Source of the DNA: Nocardia jejuensis NBRC 103114 | Lineage (GTDB): Bacteria; Actinomycetota; Actinomycetes; Mycobacteriales; Mycobacteriaceae | Reading direction: 5' to 3' | DNA length: 64,000 nucleotides | Assembly (NCBI RefSeq): GCF_001613145.1 | Contig: NZ_BDBU01000028.1 | Span: 1 to 64,000, forward strand | Shown here: piece by piece, positions 17,357-26,158 of the stretch | How positions within the stretch are numbered: position 1 is the first letter of the stretch | Layout of the letters: every line of letters begins with the position of its first letter | Program-made: the position numbers and the translations under genes | Notes under the pieces: generated by a model | Databases searched by the model: none | What the model was told of the DNA's origin: nothing | Seen by the model: only the letters and a program-made list of their open reading frames with translations

Positions 17357-17531
17357 GCCCGCACCCGCCCGGACCCGAAATGTCGCGGCGAACTTCGCAC
17401 CCCGGCACACCGCACGGTCGGCAGCGCTCGCCGTGCCGCGGGGTCCGACAGGCCGGTCGGGAGCCTGGCGATCTCTGGCTCACGCGGCCGAACGGCGCGG
17501 GGCTATGACCGGCGGACACCCATCGACTCGC

Positions 17532-18449
17532 TCAGTGGCGCGGCGGCACCGGGATCCGCATGAGGTCGTGCGCTACGACGATCTCCCCGGAGAAGTGTTC
17601 GCGCGCTTCGCTCATGTGGTCGTCGAGTGTGCGGTAGCGCTGCGAGAAATGGGTCAGCACCAGCGTGCGCACCCCCGCCCGCGCCGCGACCTCCCCCGCC
17701 TCCCCTGCGGTGAGATGCCCGAACTCCGTGGCGAGATGGGTATCGGCATCCAGGAACGTGGCCTCGATGACCAGCATGTCCACCCCCGCCGCGAGTTCGT
17801 GGACGCCGTCGCAGAGGCGGGTATCCATGACGAACGCGAAGCTCTGTCCCCGGCGCAGCTCGCTCACCTCGTCGAGGGTGACGACGCGGCCGTCGACCTC
17901 GGCCTCACCGTCGCGCTGCAGCCGCCCCACCACCGGCCCCGACAGTCCGAGCTCGCGTAGTCGCTCCGGAATGATTCTCCGGCCGTCGGATTCGTCGAGG
18001 CGATAGCCGAACGCTTCGACCGGATGCGAGAGCGGCACCGTGCGCACCGTGAACGGCGCTCCGGGCGCGGGCAGCTCCCCCTCCGCCGAGATCGGATGCG
18101 GGCGCAGCTCGGCGGTCTGGTGGTACGCGGTGGAATTGCACAGCCGGTGGTAGTACTGCTCGCCCGACGCCGGAAAGTAGACGTCCACCGGATGCGGCAC
18201 CCGGTCGAGGCTGATCCGCTGCACGACCCCCGCGAGCCCGAGGCTGTGATCCCCGTGGAAATGGGTGATGCCGATGCGGGTGATGTCGGTGGCCGAGACT
18301 CCCGCGTGGATCATCTGCCGCTGCGTGCCCTCGCCCGGGTCGAAGAGCATCCCCTCGCCATCCCAGCGCAACAGATATCCATTGTGGTTGCGCTGCTTGG
18401 TCGGTACTTGACTGGCGGTTCCCAAAATGACCAGTTCGCGCTGTGACAC
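17532..18449 (-). CDS. rnz: Ribonuclease Z-like metallo-beta-lactamase protein
   Basis: Predicted tRNA 3'-end endonuclease. 305 residues from GTG 18449 (VSQRELVILG). The zinc site is THFHGDHSLG (HxHxDH at 63-68); the FDPGEGTQRQM block that precedes it is typical of RNase Z; a further ligand histidine is in LVLTHFSQRY, and the MDTRLCDG / EATFLDADTHLA region carries the aspartate and downstream motifs. RNase Z usually has NHNGYLLR near the N-terminus, and it is found here at 21-28. Monocistronic. Confidence 0.9.
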   Translation of the reverse strand: MSQRELVILGTASQVPTKQRNHNGYLLRWDGEGMLFDPGEGTQRQMIHAGVSATDITRIGITHFHGDHSLGLAGVVQRISLDRVPHPVDVYFPASGEQYYHRLCNSTAYHQTAELRPHPISAEGELPAPGAPFTVRTVPLSHPVEAFGYRLDESDGRRIIPERLRELGLSGPVVGRLQRDGEAEVDGRVVTLDEVSELRRGQSFAFVMDTRLCDGVHELAAGVDMLVIEATFLDADTHLATEFGHLTAGEAGEVAARAGVRTLVLTHFSQRYRTLDDHMSEAREHFSGEIVVAHDLMRIPVPPRH

Positions 18450-18602
18450 GGCCGCCACGCTACCGCCAGCGCCGTCGATCCTCGCGGCGGCGAGCCGGGC
18501 GCGTCCCGCCCGATGACATCGGCCGGCCCGCCCGGACCACCCCGACCCGATACCAGCAGGGGGTATCGGAACCGCCCGGAGTCCGGTCACTAGACTGGCC
18601 GC

Positions 18603-19214
18603 GTGGTCGAGCAGCGATGGAACGGCACCCGGTACCTCCGGGCGTTCGGCCTGTTCGCTCTGCTCGCCGGAATAGCGCTCATGCACTCGGTCGTCCTGGC
18701 GATGAGCCACGGCCCGGGCGAGCACCACCCGGCCGCTCTCTCGACGGCAGATGTCCCGGCGTCGGCCATGCCGTCCGGCACCGTGGACACCGCCGCCGCA
18801 CAGGACCGGCCGACGGCGACAATCCTGGCCGAACCCGACCACCGAGCAGCCGCTTCGCCGCTCCTCCCGGCAGCGTCGACCGAATCCGACCATCGGGTGA
18901 CGAGCTTCATCACCGCCCTGACCGGTGTCGCTCTACACCCTGCGGCGACGGTGACCGCGACCCTCACCGGCGGCGATCACGATCCGATGGCCTCCTGCGC
19001 GGGCACCGACTGCGGTTCTCACGCGGGTCTGCACGGTTGCGTGTTCGTACTCGCGGCGCTGCTGCTCGGCCTCGGCCTGGCGCTGCTCAGCTGGGCCGGA
19101 TTCCACCGCGACGGCCCGAGCTCCGCGACGCCGCGGCAGTGGCGACCGCATCGCGCCCGCCCACCTCCTTGGACGGTGCTCTCCCTGGCCGAATTGGCGA
19201 TTCTCCGAATCTGA
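18603..19214 (+). CDS. DUF6153-like membrane protein
   Basis: 203 residues from GTG 18603. A hydrophobic segment at about 14-32, a long Ala/Pro/His-rich extracytoplasmic stretch (about 40-140) with two cysteines (ASCAGTDCGSH) and HGPGEHH, then a second membrane helix (VFVLAALLLGLGLALLSW) and a basic cytoplasmic tail. This is the pattern of the DUF6153 proteins that sit next to DUF305 genes in actinomycetes. A -10-like TAGACT lies about 10 bases before the GTG and there is no ribosome binding site, so the message is probably leaderless. The His/Cys content suggests metal handling, by inference. Confidence 0.75.
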   Translation: MVEQRWNGTRYLRAFGLFALLAGIALMHSVVLAMSHGPGEHHPAALSTADVPASAMPSGTVDTAAAQDRPTATILAEPDHRAAASPLLPAASTESDHRVTSFITALTGVALHPAATVTATLTGGDHDPMASCAGTDCGSHAGLHGCVFVLAALLLGLGLALLSWAGFHRDGPSSATPRQWRPHRARPPPWTVLSLAELAILRI

Positions 19215-19326
19215 CGGGGGTCTCCGCGTCGCGTATTCCTCACGCGCACGCGGCATTTCACCTACACCCCGTGGGCTCTCGCATGCCCATTCCCGGATTC
19301 AGCGGTAATCACCGAGGAGTACACCC

Positions 19327-19959
19327 ATGTTCACCACCCCCATCAAGCTCGCCGTCGTCGCCGCGACCTCCGCCGTGGCGCTGATCGCCGCGGGCTGTGG
19401 CAGCGACGATTCGTCGAGCCCGGCCACGACCTCCACCACCACCGTCGCGGAGATGCCCGGCATGAATCATGGCGCGTCGTCGCAGCCCACCGCCCGCTCC
19501 GATTTCAACGACGCCGACGTGACCTTCCTGCAGATGATGTATCCCCATCACGCCCAGGCCGTCGAGATGGCGAAGCTGGTCTCGAGCCGCTCGCAGAACG
19601 CCGAACTCATCGCCCTCGCCTCGAGCGTGGAGCAGGCCCAGTCCCCGGAGATGGCGCAGATAACCAGCCTGTTGCAATCTTTCGGCAAACCCGCCCCGAA
19701 TCCCACCATGGGCGGCCACGAGGGCATGCCGGGCATGATGACGGACGAGCGGATGAGCACGCTCGAATCCCTGTCCGGCCCCGACTTCGATCGCCTCTGG
19801 ATGACGATGATGATCGAGCACCACCGGGGTGCGATCGGCATGGCGAACACCGAACTCGCCGCCGGAACGAACCCCGAGTCCAAGGCGCTGGCTCAGGCGA
19901 TCGTGGCCGCACAGCAGTCCGAGATCGACCGGATGAACCGCATGCTCGCGCAGGGCTAG
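19327..19959 (+). CDS. DUF305 lipoprotein
   Basis: 210-residue exported lipoprotein: signal peptide with lipobox LIAAGCGS (Cys about 24), a Ser/Thr-rich linker, then two DUF305 half-repeats of ferritin-like four-helix character: DVTFLQMMYPHHAQAVEMA (about 60-78) and DRLWMTMMIEHHRGAIGMA (about 157-175). The repeated M-x2-HH-x-A-x2-MA motif is rich in possible copper or iron ligands. The family is associated with copper handling in several bacteria. The start ATG 19327 follows CGAGGAGTACACC. It pairs with the DUF6153 gene upstream and ends at a strong terminator. Confidence 0.9.
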   Translation: MFTTPIKLAVVAATSAVALIAAGCGSDDSSSPATTSTTTVAEMPGMNHGASSQPTARSDFNDADVTFLQMMYPHHAQAVEMAKLVSSRSQNAELIALASSVEQAQSPEMAQITSLLQSFGKPAPNPTMGGHEGMPGMMTDERMSTLESLSGPDFDRLWMTMMIEHHRGAIGMANTELAAGTNPESKALAQAIVAAQQSEIDRMNRMLAQG

Positions 19960-19975
19960 GCCGGACCGGCACACA

Positions 19976-20011
19976 CGAAGGCCCGCGATCCGTGCGGATC
20001 GCGGGCCTTCG
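19976..20011 (+). terminator. Hairpin terminator after the DUF305 gene
   Basis: A perfect 16-bp stem CGAAGGCCCGCGATCC / GGATCGCGGGCCTTCG with a 4-base loop, 17 bases after the stop. Confidence 0.92.
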
Positions 20012-20088
20012 CGCCGAGAAACCATCGAAGCGCATGCGCACCCGCCATCGGCGCCCGAATCGGATGCCGATGGCGCGGAGCCTGCGGA

Positions 20089-20382
20089 CTAGCTGCCGAT
20101 CACAGCGTTCATGATGGTTCCGGCGCTGGTGGCGGTGGCGCCGCCGATCATGGCTCCGGCCACCATCTTCGGCGATTCGAGACCGCCTCCGCTCCACTTC
20201 TCCCACGCGAACCGGCCGCCGCCGTACGTGATGGCGGTGACGCCGGACAGCATGGTGAACCAGGTGAAGTATCGGACCAATTTCATCAGCTTGTCCGCGA
20301 CGGGCGGGGTCTCCGGCGTCGGGTTGCCGATCTGCGCGATCACGTGCGTGTACGCGTCGTGCACGGCGAGGAGCATGCTCAC
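20089..20382 (-). CDS. Small membrane protein of unknown function
   Basis: 97 residues from GTG 20382, behind GAGAGGAA on the minus strand. Two hydrophobic segments are visible: about 37-56 (YFTWFTMLSGVTAITYGGG) and about 72-95 (MVAGAMIGGATATSAGTIMN), joined by a short charged turn (RFAWEKWSGGG). The size and two-helix hairpin recall VirB2/TrbC-like pilins and small subunits found near actinomycete conjugative modules, but there is no signal peptide and no other transfer gene in the window, so function stays open. It is isolated between the DUF305 terminator and a permease gene. Confidence 0.7.
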   Translation of the reverse strand: MSMLLAVHDAYTHVIAQIGNPTPETPPVADKLMKLVRYFTWFTMLSGVTAITYGGGRFAWEKWSGGGLESPKMVAGAMIGGATATSAGTIMNAVIGS

Positions 20383-20530
20383 GATCGGTTCCTCTCGGGT
20401 GCTGAGATGGCGCTGGGCGGAACTTGTGGCACAACTCTCACTATTCAGAGCAATTGAACATCACTCCGTGAGGTCGCGCCGTCCCGACACACCACCGGTA
20501 TCGAACTGCAGCACCCGATCAGCTACCGCG

Positions 20531-22069
20531 TCACTCGGAGTTCGTGGGCTTCGCCGCGTTCGTGGGCTTCGCCGCGTTCGTGGCCGCCGCTGCGTCCGTG
20601 GGCTCCTCGGCCCGGCCCAGCAGCGAATGCCGGCGACCGTAGGCGAAATACACGACCATGCCCAGCGCCATCCAGATGATGAATCGCAGCCAGGTCTCCA
20701 CCGAGAGGTTGAACATCAGCCACGCACAGGCCAGCACGGCCAGGATCGGCACGAACGGAACCAGCGGCACCCGGAATCCGCGCTTCAGATCCGGCCGGGT
20801 CCGGCGCAGCACCAGCACGCCGACCGAGACCAGCACGAACGCGAACAGCGTGCCGATATTGACCATTTCCTCCAGGGTGCCGAATTCGACGAATCCGGCC
20901 AGCAGGGCGCAGATGAATCCGACGATGACGGTGATCCGCACCGGCGTGCCCTTGGACCCGGTGTGCGCGAGCTTGCGCGGCATCAGTCCGTCGCGGGCCA
21001 TGGCGAACAGCACGCGGGTCTGGCCGAGGAACAACACCATGACGACGGTGGTCAGACCGGCCAGCGCACCGATGGAGATCACGTTCTTGGCCCAGGTGAC
21101 GCCGTTGATGGCGAAGGCCGTGGCGAGCGTGGCGTCCTCGCCCTGCAGATCCTTGTAGGACACCATTCCGGTCAGCACCAGCGAGACCGCGACGTACAGC
21201 ACGGTCACGATGGCCAGCGAGCCCAGGATGCCGCGCGGCACATTGCGCTGCGGGTCCTTGGTCTCCTCGGCGGCGGTGGCGACGACGTCGAAGCCGATGA
21301 AGGCGAAGAACACGATCGAGGCCGCGGCCAGCAGGCCGTACCAGCCGAAAGTGCTGTGGCCGCTGCCGGTGACGAGCGAGAACAGCGTCTGATGCAGCTT
21401 GCCGGTGCCGTCGTCGGTGCCGGGCACCGATTCCGGGATGAACGGCTTCAGGTTGTCGACCTTGAAGTACTTCAGGCCGACGACGAGCACCAGCGCGATG
21501 ATGGCCAGCTTGATGGCGACCGCGACGGCCGAGACCCGGGAGGACAGCTTGGTGCCCGCTGCCAGCAGCACGGTCAGGATGGCGATGAGAAGTACCGCGC
21601 CCCAATCGAATTTGATGGAACCGATATGCCAGATCGGCTGATGCCCGCCCATCACCACGCCGAGGTACTGCGACCACCCCTTGGCGACGACGGAGGTGCC
21701 GAGGGCGAACTCGAGCACGAGGTCCCAGCCGATGATCCAGGCGACGATCTCACCGAAGGTGGCGTAGGAGAAGGTGTACGCGCTGCCGGCCACCGGGAGG
21801 GTGGAGGCGAATTCGGCGTAGCAGAGCGCGGCCAGGCCGCAGGCCACGGCCGCGAAGACGAAGGCCAGGGAGACAGCGGGTCCGGCGAGATTGCCGGCGG
21901 TGCGCGCGGTCAGGGTGAAGATGCCCGCGCCGACCACCACGGCGACACCGAAGACCGTCAGGTCCACGGAGGTGAGGTCCTTGCGGAGTTTCGAGTCCGG
22001 TTCATCGGTGTCCTGGATGGATTGCTCCACCGACTTGGTGCGGAACAGGCCGCGGTCCGATAGCGCCAC
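20531..22069 (-). CDS. APC-family amino acid permease (CAT-like)
   Basis: Proton-coupled amino-acid uptake across the cytoplasmic membrane. 512 residues with 12 or more helices; the first helix carries VVVGAGIFTLTARTAG and the sixth FFAFIGFDVVATAAEETKDP, both characteristic of the cationic amino acid transporter branch. The C-terminus ends in a short AKPTNA repeat encoded by a direct DNA repeat. The start is GTG 22069, with AGGAGA 4-9 bases upstream. Monocistronic. Confidence 0.92.
   Translation of the reverse strand: MALSDRGLFRTKSVEQSIQDTDEPDSKLRKDLTSVDLTVFGVAVVVGAGIFTLTARTAGNLAGPAVSLAFVFAAVACGLAALCYAEFASTLPVAGSAYTFSYATFGEIVAWIIGWDLVLEFALGTSVVAKGWSQYLGVVMGGHQPIWHIGSIKFDWGAVLLIAILTVLLAAGTKLSSRVSAVAVAIKLAIIALVLVVGLKYFKVDNLKPFIPESVPGTDDGTGKLHQTLFSLVTGSGHSTFGWYGLLAAASIVFFAFIGFDVVATAAEETKDPQRNVPRGILGSLAIVTVLYVAVSLVLTGMVSYKDLQGEDATLATAFAINGVTWAKNVISIGALAGLTTVVMVLFLGQTRVLFAMARDGLMPRKLAHTGSKGTPVRITVIVGFICALLAGFVEFGTLEEMVNIGTLFAFVLVSVGVLVLRRTRPDLKRGFRVPLVPFVPILAVLACAWLMFNLSVETWLRFIIWMALGMVVYFAYGRRHSLLGRAEEPTDAAAATNAAKPTNAAKPTNSE
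20541..20594. repeat. Tandem 18-bp repeat in the permease C-terminus
   Basis: Two perfect copies of TTCGTGGGCTTCGCCGCG (20541-20558, 20559-20576) and a degenerate third. They encode repeated AKPTNA/ATNAAKP at the protein tail, so expansion or loss changes the protein by six-residue steps. Confidence 0.85.
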
Positions 22070-22270
22070 TGTTTCTCCTATGTCTGGCTTCTCGGCAACA
22101 ATGCAGTTCGGCGCTGGGCGGCCACTGATTCGTCGAAAAGCAGACAGCCCGGCGCCAGGTGTTTCGCCTTCGCATGAGCCCGGCAGACAGAAACGCTGGT
22201 CCTGCCCCGGGAATGCTCTGGATCTCGGGGCGAGACCTGAGTTGTCGGCGTCACAGCGAACCGTATCACC

Positions 22271-22288
22271 AACTGGTACGAACCAGTT
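22271..22288. promoter_or_regulatory. Inverted repeat AACTGGT-N4-ACCAGTT
   Basis: A perfect 7-4-7 dyad in the 428-base region between the divergent permease (start 22069) and alpha/beta hydrolase (start about 22498). It resembles a TetR-family operator. TAGGGA lies about 20 bases to the right and could be a -10 for the rightward gene. The rest of 22070-22497 shows no other gene. Confidence 0.5.
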
Positions 22289-22497
22289 CAGCAACCGTAG
22301 GGACAACATTCGCCGGATCTCGCACGGCGAACCCCCTCACCTCCCACGCCGGCGAATTCCTGCGCTCCTCGGACACCGGTGCTCCGAGCGACGCGCGGGT
22401 GACCGAACTCCGATCACTCCCGCTCAGCGAGTACCCCGATGCGATCGAACGAATCGGCTCGTTGATCGCGCACCGATCAGCGGGGGATGCTGTAGCG

Positions 22498-23436
22498 GTG
22501 ACGACCCTCGAGTACCCCGAAGCCAATGTGGGATCCGCGTGGAAGGGCAAGCGGATCGGCTACTTCCGTGAGATCGCCGGGTATCGGCGCTATCGCAGCG
22601 CCTATCAGGCGGGATTCGATCTGCTGCCGCCGCCGCACGAGTTCCGGGACGTACCGACCAGGTTCGGCACCGTGCGCGCCTACCGTTTCGGTGCCGCGAC
22701 CGGCACACCGCTGGTACTGCTGCCCGGGCGGCAGTCCGCGACGCCGCTGTGGCGGGCGAATCTGCCCGGCCTGCTCACGCTCCGGCCGGTGATCACGCTT
22801 GATCTGCTGGGTGAGCCGGGGTTGAGCGTGCAGTCCGAGCCGCTCACCGATGCCGCCGATCAGGCCGCGTGGCTGGCCGAATGTCTGCGGGCGCTGGAGC
22901 CGGGACCGGTGCACGTGCTGGGGGTGTCGATCGGCGGCTGGTCGGCGGTGAATCTGGCTGTGCGTCATCCGGAACGGGTGGCGTCGCTCTCGATTCTGGA
23001 CGCGCCCTTCGTCTTCGGCGGCGTGAGCTGGAAGATGATCACGGTGTCGCTGGGCTCGGTGCTGCCGGGCATGCCGGAGAAATGGCGGAACAGGCTGCTC
23101 AGCTGGGTCGCAGGCGGGGCCGAGACACCGCAGGACGAGCCGGAGGGCAAGCTGATCGCCTCGGGCATGCGGGATTTCGCGGCGTATCTGCCGGTGACGA
23201 CAAAGCCTTCGCGGGAACAGCTTTCGGGAATCGACGTACCGTTCCTCGGCATCTACGCGGGCCGCAGCATCGTGCACAATTCCCGGCGGATCATCGCTCG
23301 CGCGCGCAAGCTTGTGCCGAATGCGCAGTTGGAGGTGTGGCCGGAGGCCTCGCACGCCATCAACGGAGAGTTCGCGGACGAGATCACCGCGCGCATGGAG
23401 AAGTTCCTCGGCGAGATCGAGCCTGGCCGGGGCTGA
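22498..23436 (+). CDS. Alpha/beta-fold hydrolase
   Basis: About 312 residues. The alpha/beta hydrolase core starts at GTPLVLLPGRQSATPLW (oxyanion loop); the nucleophile elbow is LGVSIGGWSAVN (GxSxG variant GVSIGG); the catalytic histidine is in WPEASHAINGE near the end. The N-terminal GKRIGYFREIAGYRRYRSAYQAGFD stretch is shared by a Nocardia subgroup as I recall. The start is uncertain: GTG 22498 (VTTLEYPEA) gives the usual length, but the frame stays open upstream to 22159 and GTG 22399 is another candidate. Substrate unknown; lipid ester or epoxide are possibilities. Confidence 0.8.
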   Translation: MTTLEYPEANVGSAWKGKRIGYFREIAGYRRYRSAYQAGFDLLPPPHEFRDVPTRFGTVRAYRFGAATGTPLVLLPGRQSATPLWRANLPGLLTLRPVITLDLLGEPGLSVQSEPLTDAADQAAWLAECLRALEPGPVHVLGVSIGGWSAVNLAVRHPERVASLSILDAPFVFGGVSWKMITVSLGSVLPGMPEKWRNRLLSWVAGGAETPQDEPEGKLIASGMRDFAAYLPVTTKPSREQLSGIDVPFLGIYAGRSIVHNSRRIIARARKLVPNAQLEVWPEASHAINGEFADEITARMEKFLGEIEPGRG

Positions 23437-23464
23437 TCGCGCGCTCGCCCACTACCCGTGTCGG

Positions 23465-23496
23465 GGCCGTGCAGCCGGAATCCCCGCTGCACGGCC
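23465..23496. terminator. Bidirectional hairpin between convergent genes
   Basis: A perfect 11-bp stem GGCCGTGCAGC / GCTGCACGGCC with a 10-base loop, between the hydrolase stop (23436) and the alcohol dehydrogenase stop (23514). Confidence 0.8.
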
Positions 23497-23513
23497 TGCC
23501 CCTTGCCGCACCG

Positions 23514-24554
23514 TCAGGGCACGAGGACCGCTCGGCCGCGAATCTGACCTTTGTCCAAGCGCTGCAACGCTTCCGGGCCGTCCTCGAGGTCGAACCGCTC
23601 GATCTCCATGTGCAGCTTCCCGGCCTGCGCGAGAGCCACGCAGGCGTACAGGTCACTTCGGGTGCCGCCCAAGGACTTTCGCACCGTCGCGCCCCACGGC
23701 CAGGCGGGTCCACCGGCCGGTCCGGCCGTGATTTCCGGTACGCCGCCGCCGATTCCGACCATGCGGTAGGCGCCGTTCGGCGCGACTGTCTCGACGGCCA
23801 GTTTGGCGGTGGCGTCCACGCCGACGAAGTCGAACACGGCGTCCACGCCGCGCCCGCCGGTCAGATCCAGCAGCTGCTGCGCGGTGTCATCGCCGGACAG
23901 GATGCCCAGATCCGCGCCGCACTCCGCGGCGAGGTCGAGCTTCTCCTGCGCGATGTCGACCGCGATGACCCGCACGCCGGAGATGGCGCGCAGAATCTGC
24001 ACGGCCACATGCCCGAGCCCGCCGATGCCGATCGCGAGAGCGGTGCCGCCGGGCCGCAGCGCCTCCTTCGCGCCCCGAATGGCGTGATACGCGGTGAGCG
24101 CGGCATCCGCGACCGGCGCGGCCTGCAGGAAGTCGAGATCGCCGATCGGCACGAAGGTGCTCGCGGGAATGCGCACGTACTCCGCCATCCCGCCCTCTTC
24201 GGTGAGCCCGGGGCAGGGCGGCATGGCGACGCGGCCCGCTGCGAGACAGACGTTTTCGTTGCCGCTCACGCATTCGCGACAGATGCCGCAGGTCCAGAAC
24301 AGATACACCACGCCGCGCTCGCCGACCTCGCGGCCGACGACATCCGCACCGACGGCGGCGATGGTGCCCGCCACCTCGTGCCCGAGCGTGAGCGGATCCT
24401 CGCGAATCTTGTACGGGAAGTTGACCAGCGTCAGGTCCGAGTGGCAGATTCCGGCCGCGCCGACCTTGATGAGCAGGTCACCGGGCCCGATGTCGGGAAC
24501 CGGAATCTCGTTGACCGCCACGGTTTCGGGGCCGGTCCACTGGAGTGCTCGCAT
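23514..24554 (-). CDS. Zinc-dependent NAD(P) alcohol dehydrogenase
   Basis: 346-residue medium-chain dehydrogenase. Catalytic zinc ligands C37 (ICHSD) and H59/E60 (GHE); structural zinc cysteines C89, C92, C95, C103 (CGICRECVSGNENVC); Rossmann motif AIGIGGLGHVAVQ near 172. The start at 24554 follows GAGGAAG; the 12 upstream in-frame codons are poor. It is divergent from a Baeyer-Villiger monooxygenase gene across 140 bases with a 29-bp dyad operator, so an alcohol to ketone to ester sequence (dehydrogenase, BVMO, then the lipase at 26155) is a reasonable shared pathway, by inference. Confidence 0.92.
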   Translation of the reverse strand: MRALQWTGPETVAVNEIPVPDIGPGDLLIKVGAAGICHSDLTLVNFPYKIREDPLTLGHEVAGTIAAVGADVVGREVGERGVVYLFWTCGICRECVSGNENVCLAAGRVAMPPCPGLTEEGGMAEYVRIPASTFVPIGDLDFLQAAPVADAALTAYHAIRGAKEALRPGGTALAIGIGGLGHVAVQILRAISGVRVIAVDIAQEKLDLAAECGADLGILSGDDTAQQLLDLTGGRGVDAVFDFVGVDATAKLAVETVAPNGAYRMVGIGGGVPEITAGPAGGPAWPWGATVRKSLGGTRSDLYACVALAQAGKLHMEIERFDLEDGPEALQRLDKGQIRGRAVLVP

Positions 24555-24597
24555 TGTTCTTCCTCGGCTCGCGCGTGTGATTCGGCGCACAACGTAA

Positions 24598-24626
24598 CAT
24601 TCACTTTACACAGTGTCTATCGAATG
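24598..24626. promoter_or_regulatory. 29-bp dyad operator between adh and BVMO genes
   Basis: CATTC-N5-ACAC-A-GTGT-N5-GAATG: both arm pairs share the same centre (24612), so this is one nested palindrome. It lies in the divergent promoter of the alcohol dehydrogenase (24554) and monooxygenase (24695) genes and is a good candidate for the site of the TetR encoded at 27117-27734. Confidence 0.6.
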
Positions 24627-24694
24627 ACGGAATGTCTAACGATATTCGCCGAAGCGTTCACAAGAGGTGAGACTCGAGTCTAGGCTGCCGTCCC

Positions 24695-26158
24695 ATGAAC
24701 CAACCGCGGATAGCCATCGTGGGCGCTGGAATCTCCGGGATCGGCATGGGCGTCGCACTGCAGCGAGCCGGATTCACCGACTTCACCCTGTACGAGAAGG
24801 CCGCGGACTACGGCGGAACCTGGCGGGACAATACGTATCCGGGCCTGGTGTGCGACGTGCCCTCGCGCTACTACCAATTCACCTTCGCCATGAATCCCGA
24901 ATGGACGCAGCTGTATTCGACCGGCCCCGAGATCCAGGGATACCTCGCCGGGGTGGCGCGCGGGCACGGCCTGGACCGGCGCACCGAGTTCGGCACCGAG
25001 GTCATCGGCGCGGACTTCCGGGACGAGGGCTGGCTAGTCACCACCTCCACCGGCGCGGTGGAACGCTTCGACTTCGTCATTTTCGCAACGGGATTCCTGC
25101 ATCATCCGAATCGGCCCGACATCGCGGGACTGGACGATTTCGCCGGACCCGTCATGCATTCGGCCCGCTGGGATCACGAGGTGGACCTGACCGGCAAGCG
25201 GGTCGGCGTGATCGGCACCGGATCGACCGGGACCCAGCTGGTGAGCGCGCTGGCCGGCCAGGTGCCGAAGGTCGTGATGTTCCAACGGACTCCGCAGTGG
25301 ATCCTGCCGACGGTCAACAAGCCCTACCGTGCGCTCACCAAGCGCCTCTACCGGCGCGTTCCCGCCCTGAGCCGGCTCGCCTATCAGGTCAATCGTGGCT
25401 TCTTCGCGGCGTTCTCGCAGGGACTGGTGCATCAGGGAAGGATCCGCAGCCTCATTCAATGGGTGGTGGCGCGAAACCTGCGGTCGGTCGAGGATCCCGA
25501 GCTGCGGCGCAAGCTGACACCGGACTATCAGGCCATGTGCAAGCGGCTGGTGGTGTCGGACCGCTTCTACACCGCGGTGCAGCGACCGGATGTGGAACTG
25601 GTCACCGACGGGATCGACAAGGTCCGACCGGACGGCGTCGTCACCGCCGACGGAGTTCTGCACGAACTCGATATCCTGGTGCTGGCAACGGGTTTCGACT
25701 CGCACGCCTACATGCGCCCCATGCCCGTGACCGGAGCCGGGGGCCGCACCCTGAACCAGGAGTGGGCGAACGGACCGCGCGCCTTCGAGGGCGTCATGCT
25801 GCCGGACTTCCCGAATCTGTTCATGCTGGTCGGACCGCACAGCCCGTTCGCCAACCACCCGCTCACCGCCGTCGCGGAGGCGCAGTCCTCTCGCATCGTC
25901 GGCTGGCTCGAGCGCTGGCAGGCAGGCGAATTCGCGACCGTCGCACCGACCCGCGCGGCCACCGATCGATACAACGCGCGCATGCGGGCCGCCGCGCCCG
26001 GCACCGTGTGGACCACCGGCTGCCAGAGCTGGTATCTGGGGAAGGACGGGCTCCCGGAGCTGTGGCCGTGGAGTCCGAGCCGGTACGAGAAGCTGATTCG
26101 CCGCACCCCGGATTCCGTCGACTATCAGCTGGATCCTCGTGTCATGAGCCGGAAGTGA
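24695..26158 (+). CDS. Baeyer-Villiger-type flavin monooxygenase
   Basis: 487 residues. FAD-binding GAGISG at 10-15, NADPH-binding GTGSTGTQL near 173, and the BVMO fingerprint FAGPVMHSARWDH (FxGxxxHxxxWD) near 149 are all present. ATGF motifs (FATGFLHHP and VLATGFDSHAY) are typical. Such enzymes insert oxygen next to a ketone to give an ester or lactone; the ketone substrate is unknown. The stop overlaps the start of the lipase gene by GTGA, so they are translationally coupled and the hydrolase probably opens the ester formed. The divergent alcohol dehydrogenase could supply the ketone. Confidence 0.93.
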   Translation: MNQPRIAIVGAGISGIGMGVALQRAGFTDFTLYEKAADYGGTWRDNTYPGLVCDVPSRYYQFTFAMNPEWTQLYSTGPEIQGYLAGVARGHGLDRRTEFGTEVIGADFRDEGWLVTTSTGAVERFDFVIFATGFLHHPNRPDIAGLDDFAGPVMHSARWDHEVDLTGKRVGVIGTGSTGTQLVSALAGQVPKVVMFQRTPQWILPTVNKPYRALTKRLYRRVPALSRLAYQVNRGFFAAFSQGLVHQGRIRSLIQWVVARNLRSVEDPELRRKLTPDYQAMCKRLVVSDRFYTAVQRPDVELVTDGIDKVRPDGVVTADGVLHELDILVLATGFDSHAYMRPMPVTGAGGRTLNQEWANGPRAFEGVMLPDFPNLFMLVGPHSPFANHPLTAVAEAQSSRIVGWLERWQAGEFATVAPTRAATDRYNARMRAAAPGTVWTTGCQSWYLGKDGLPELWPWSPSRYEKLIRRTPDSVDYQLDPRVMSRK

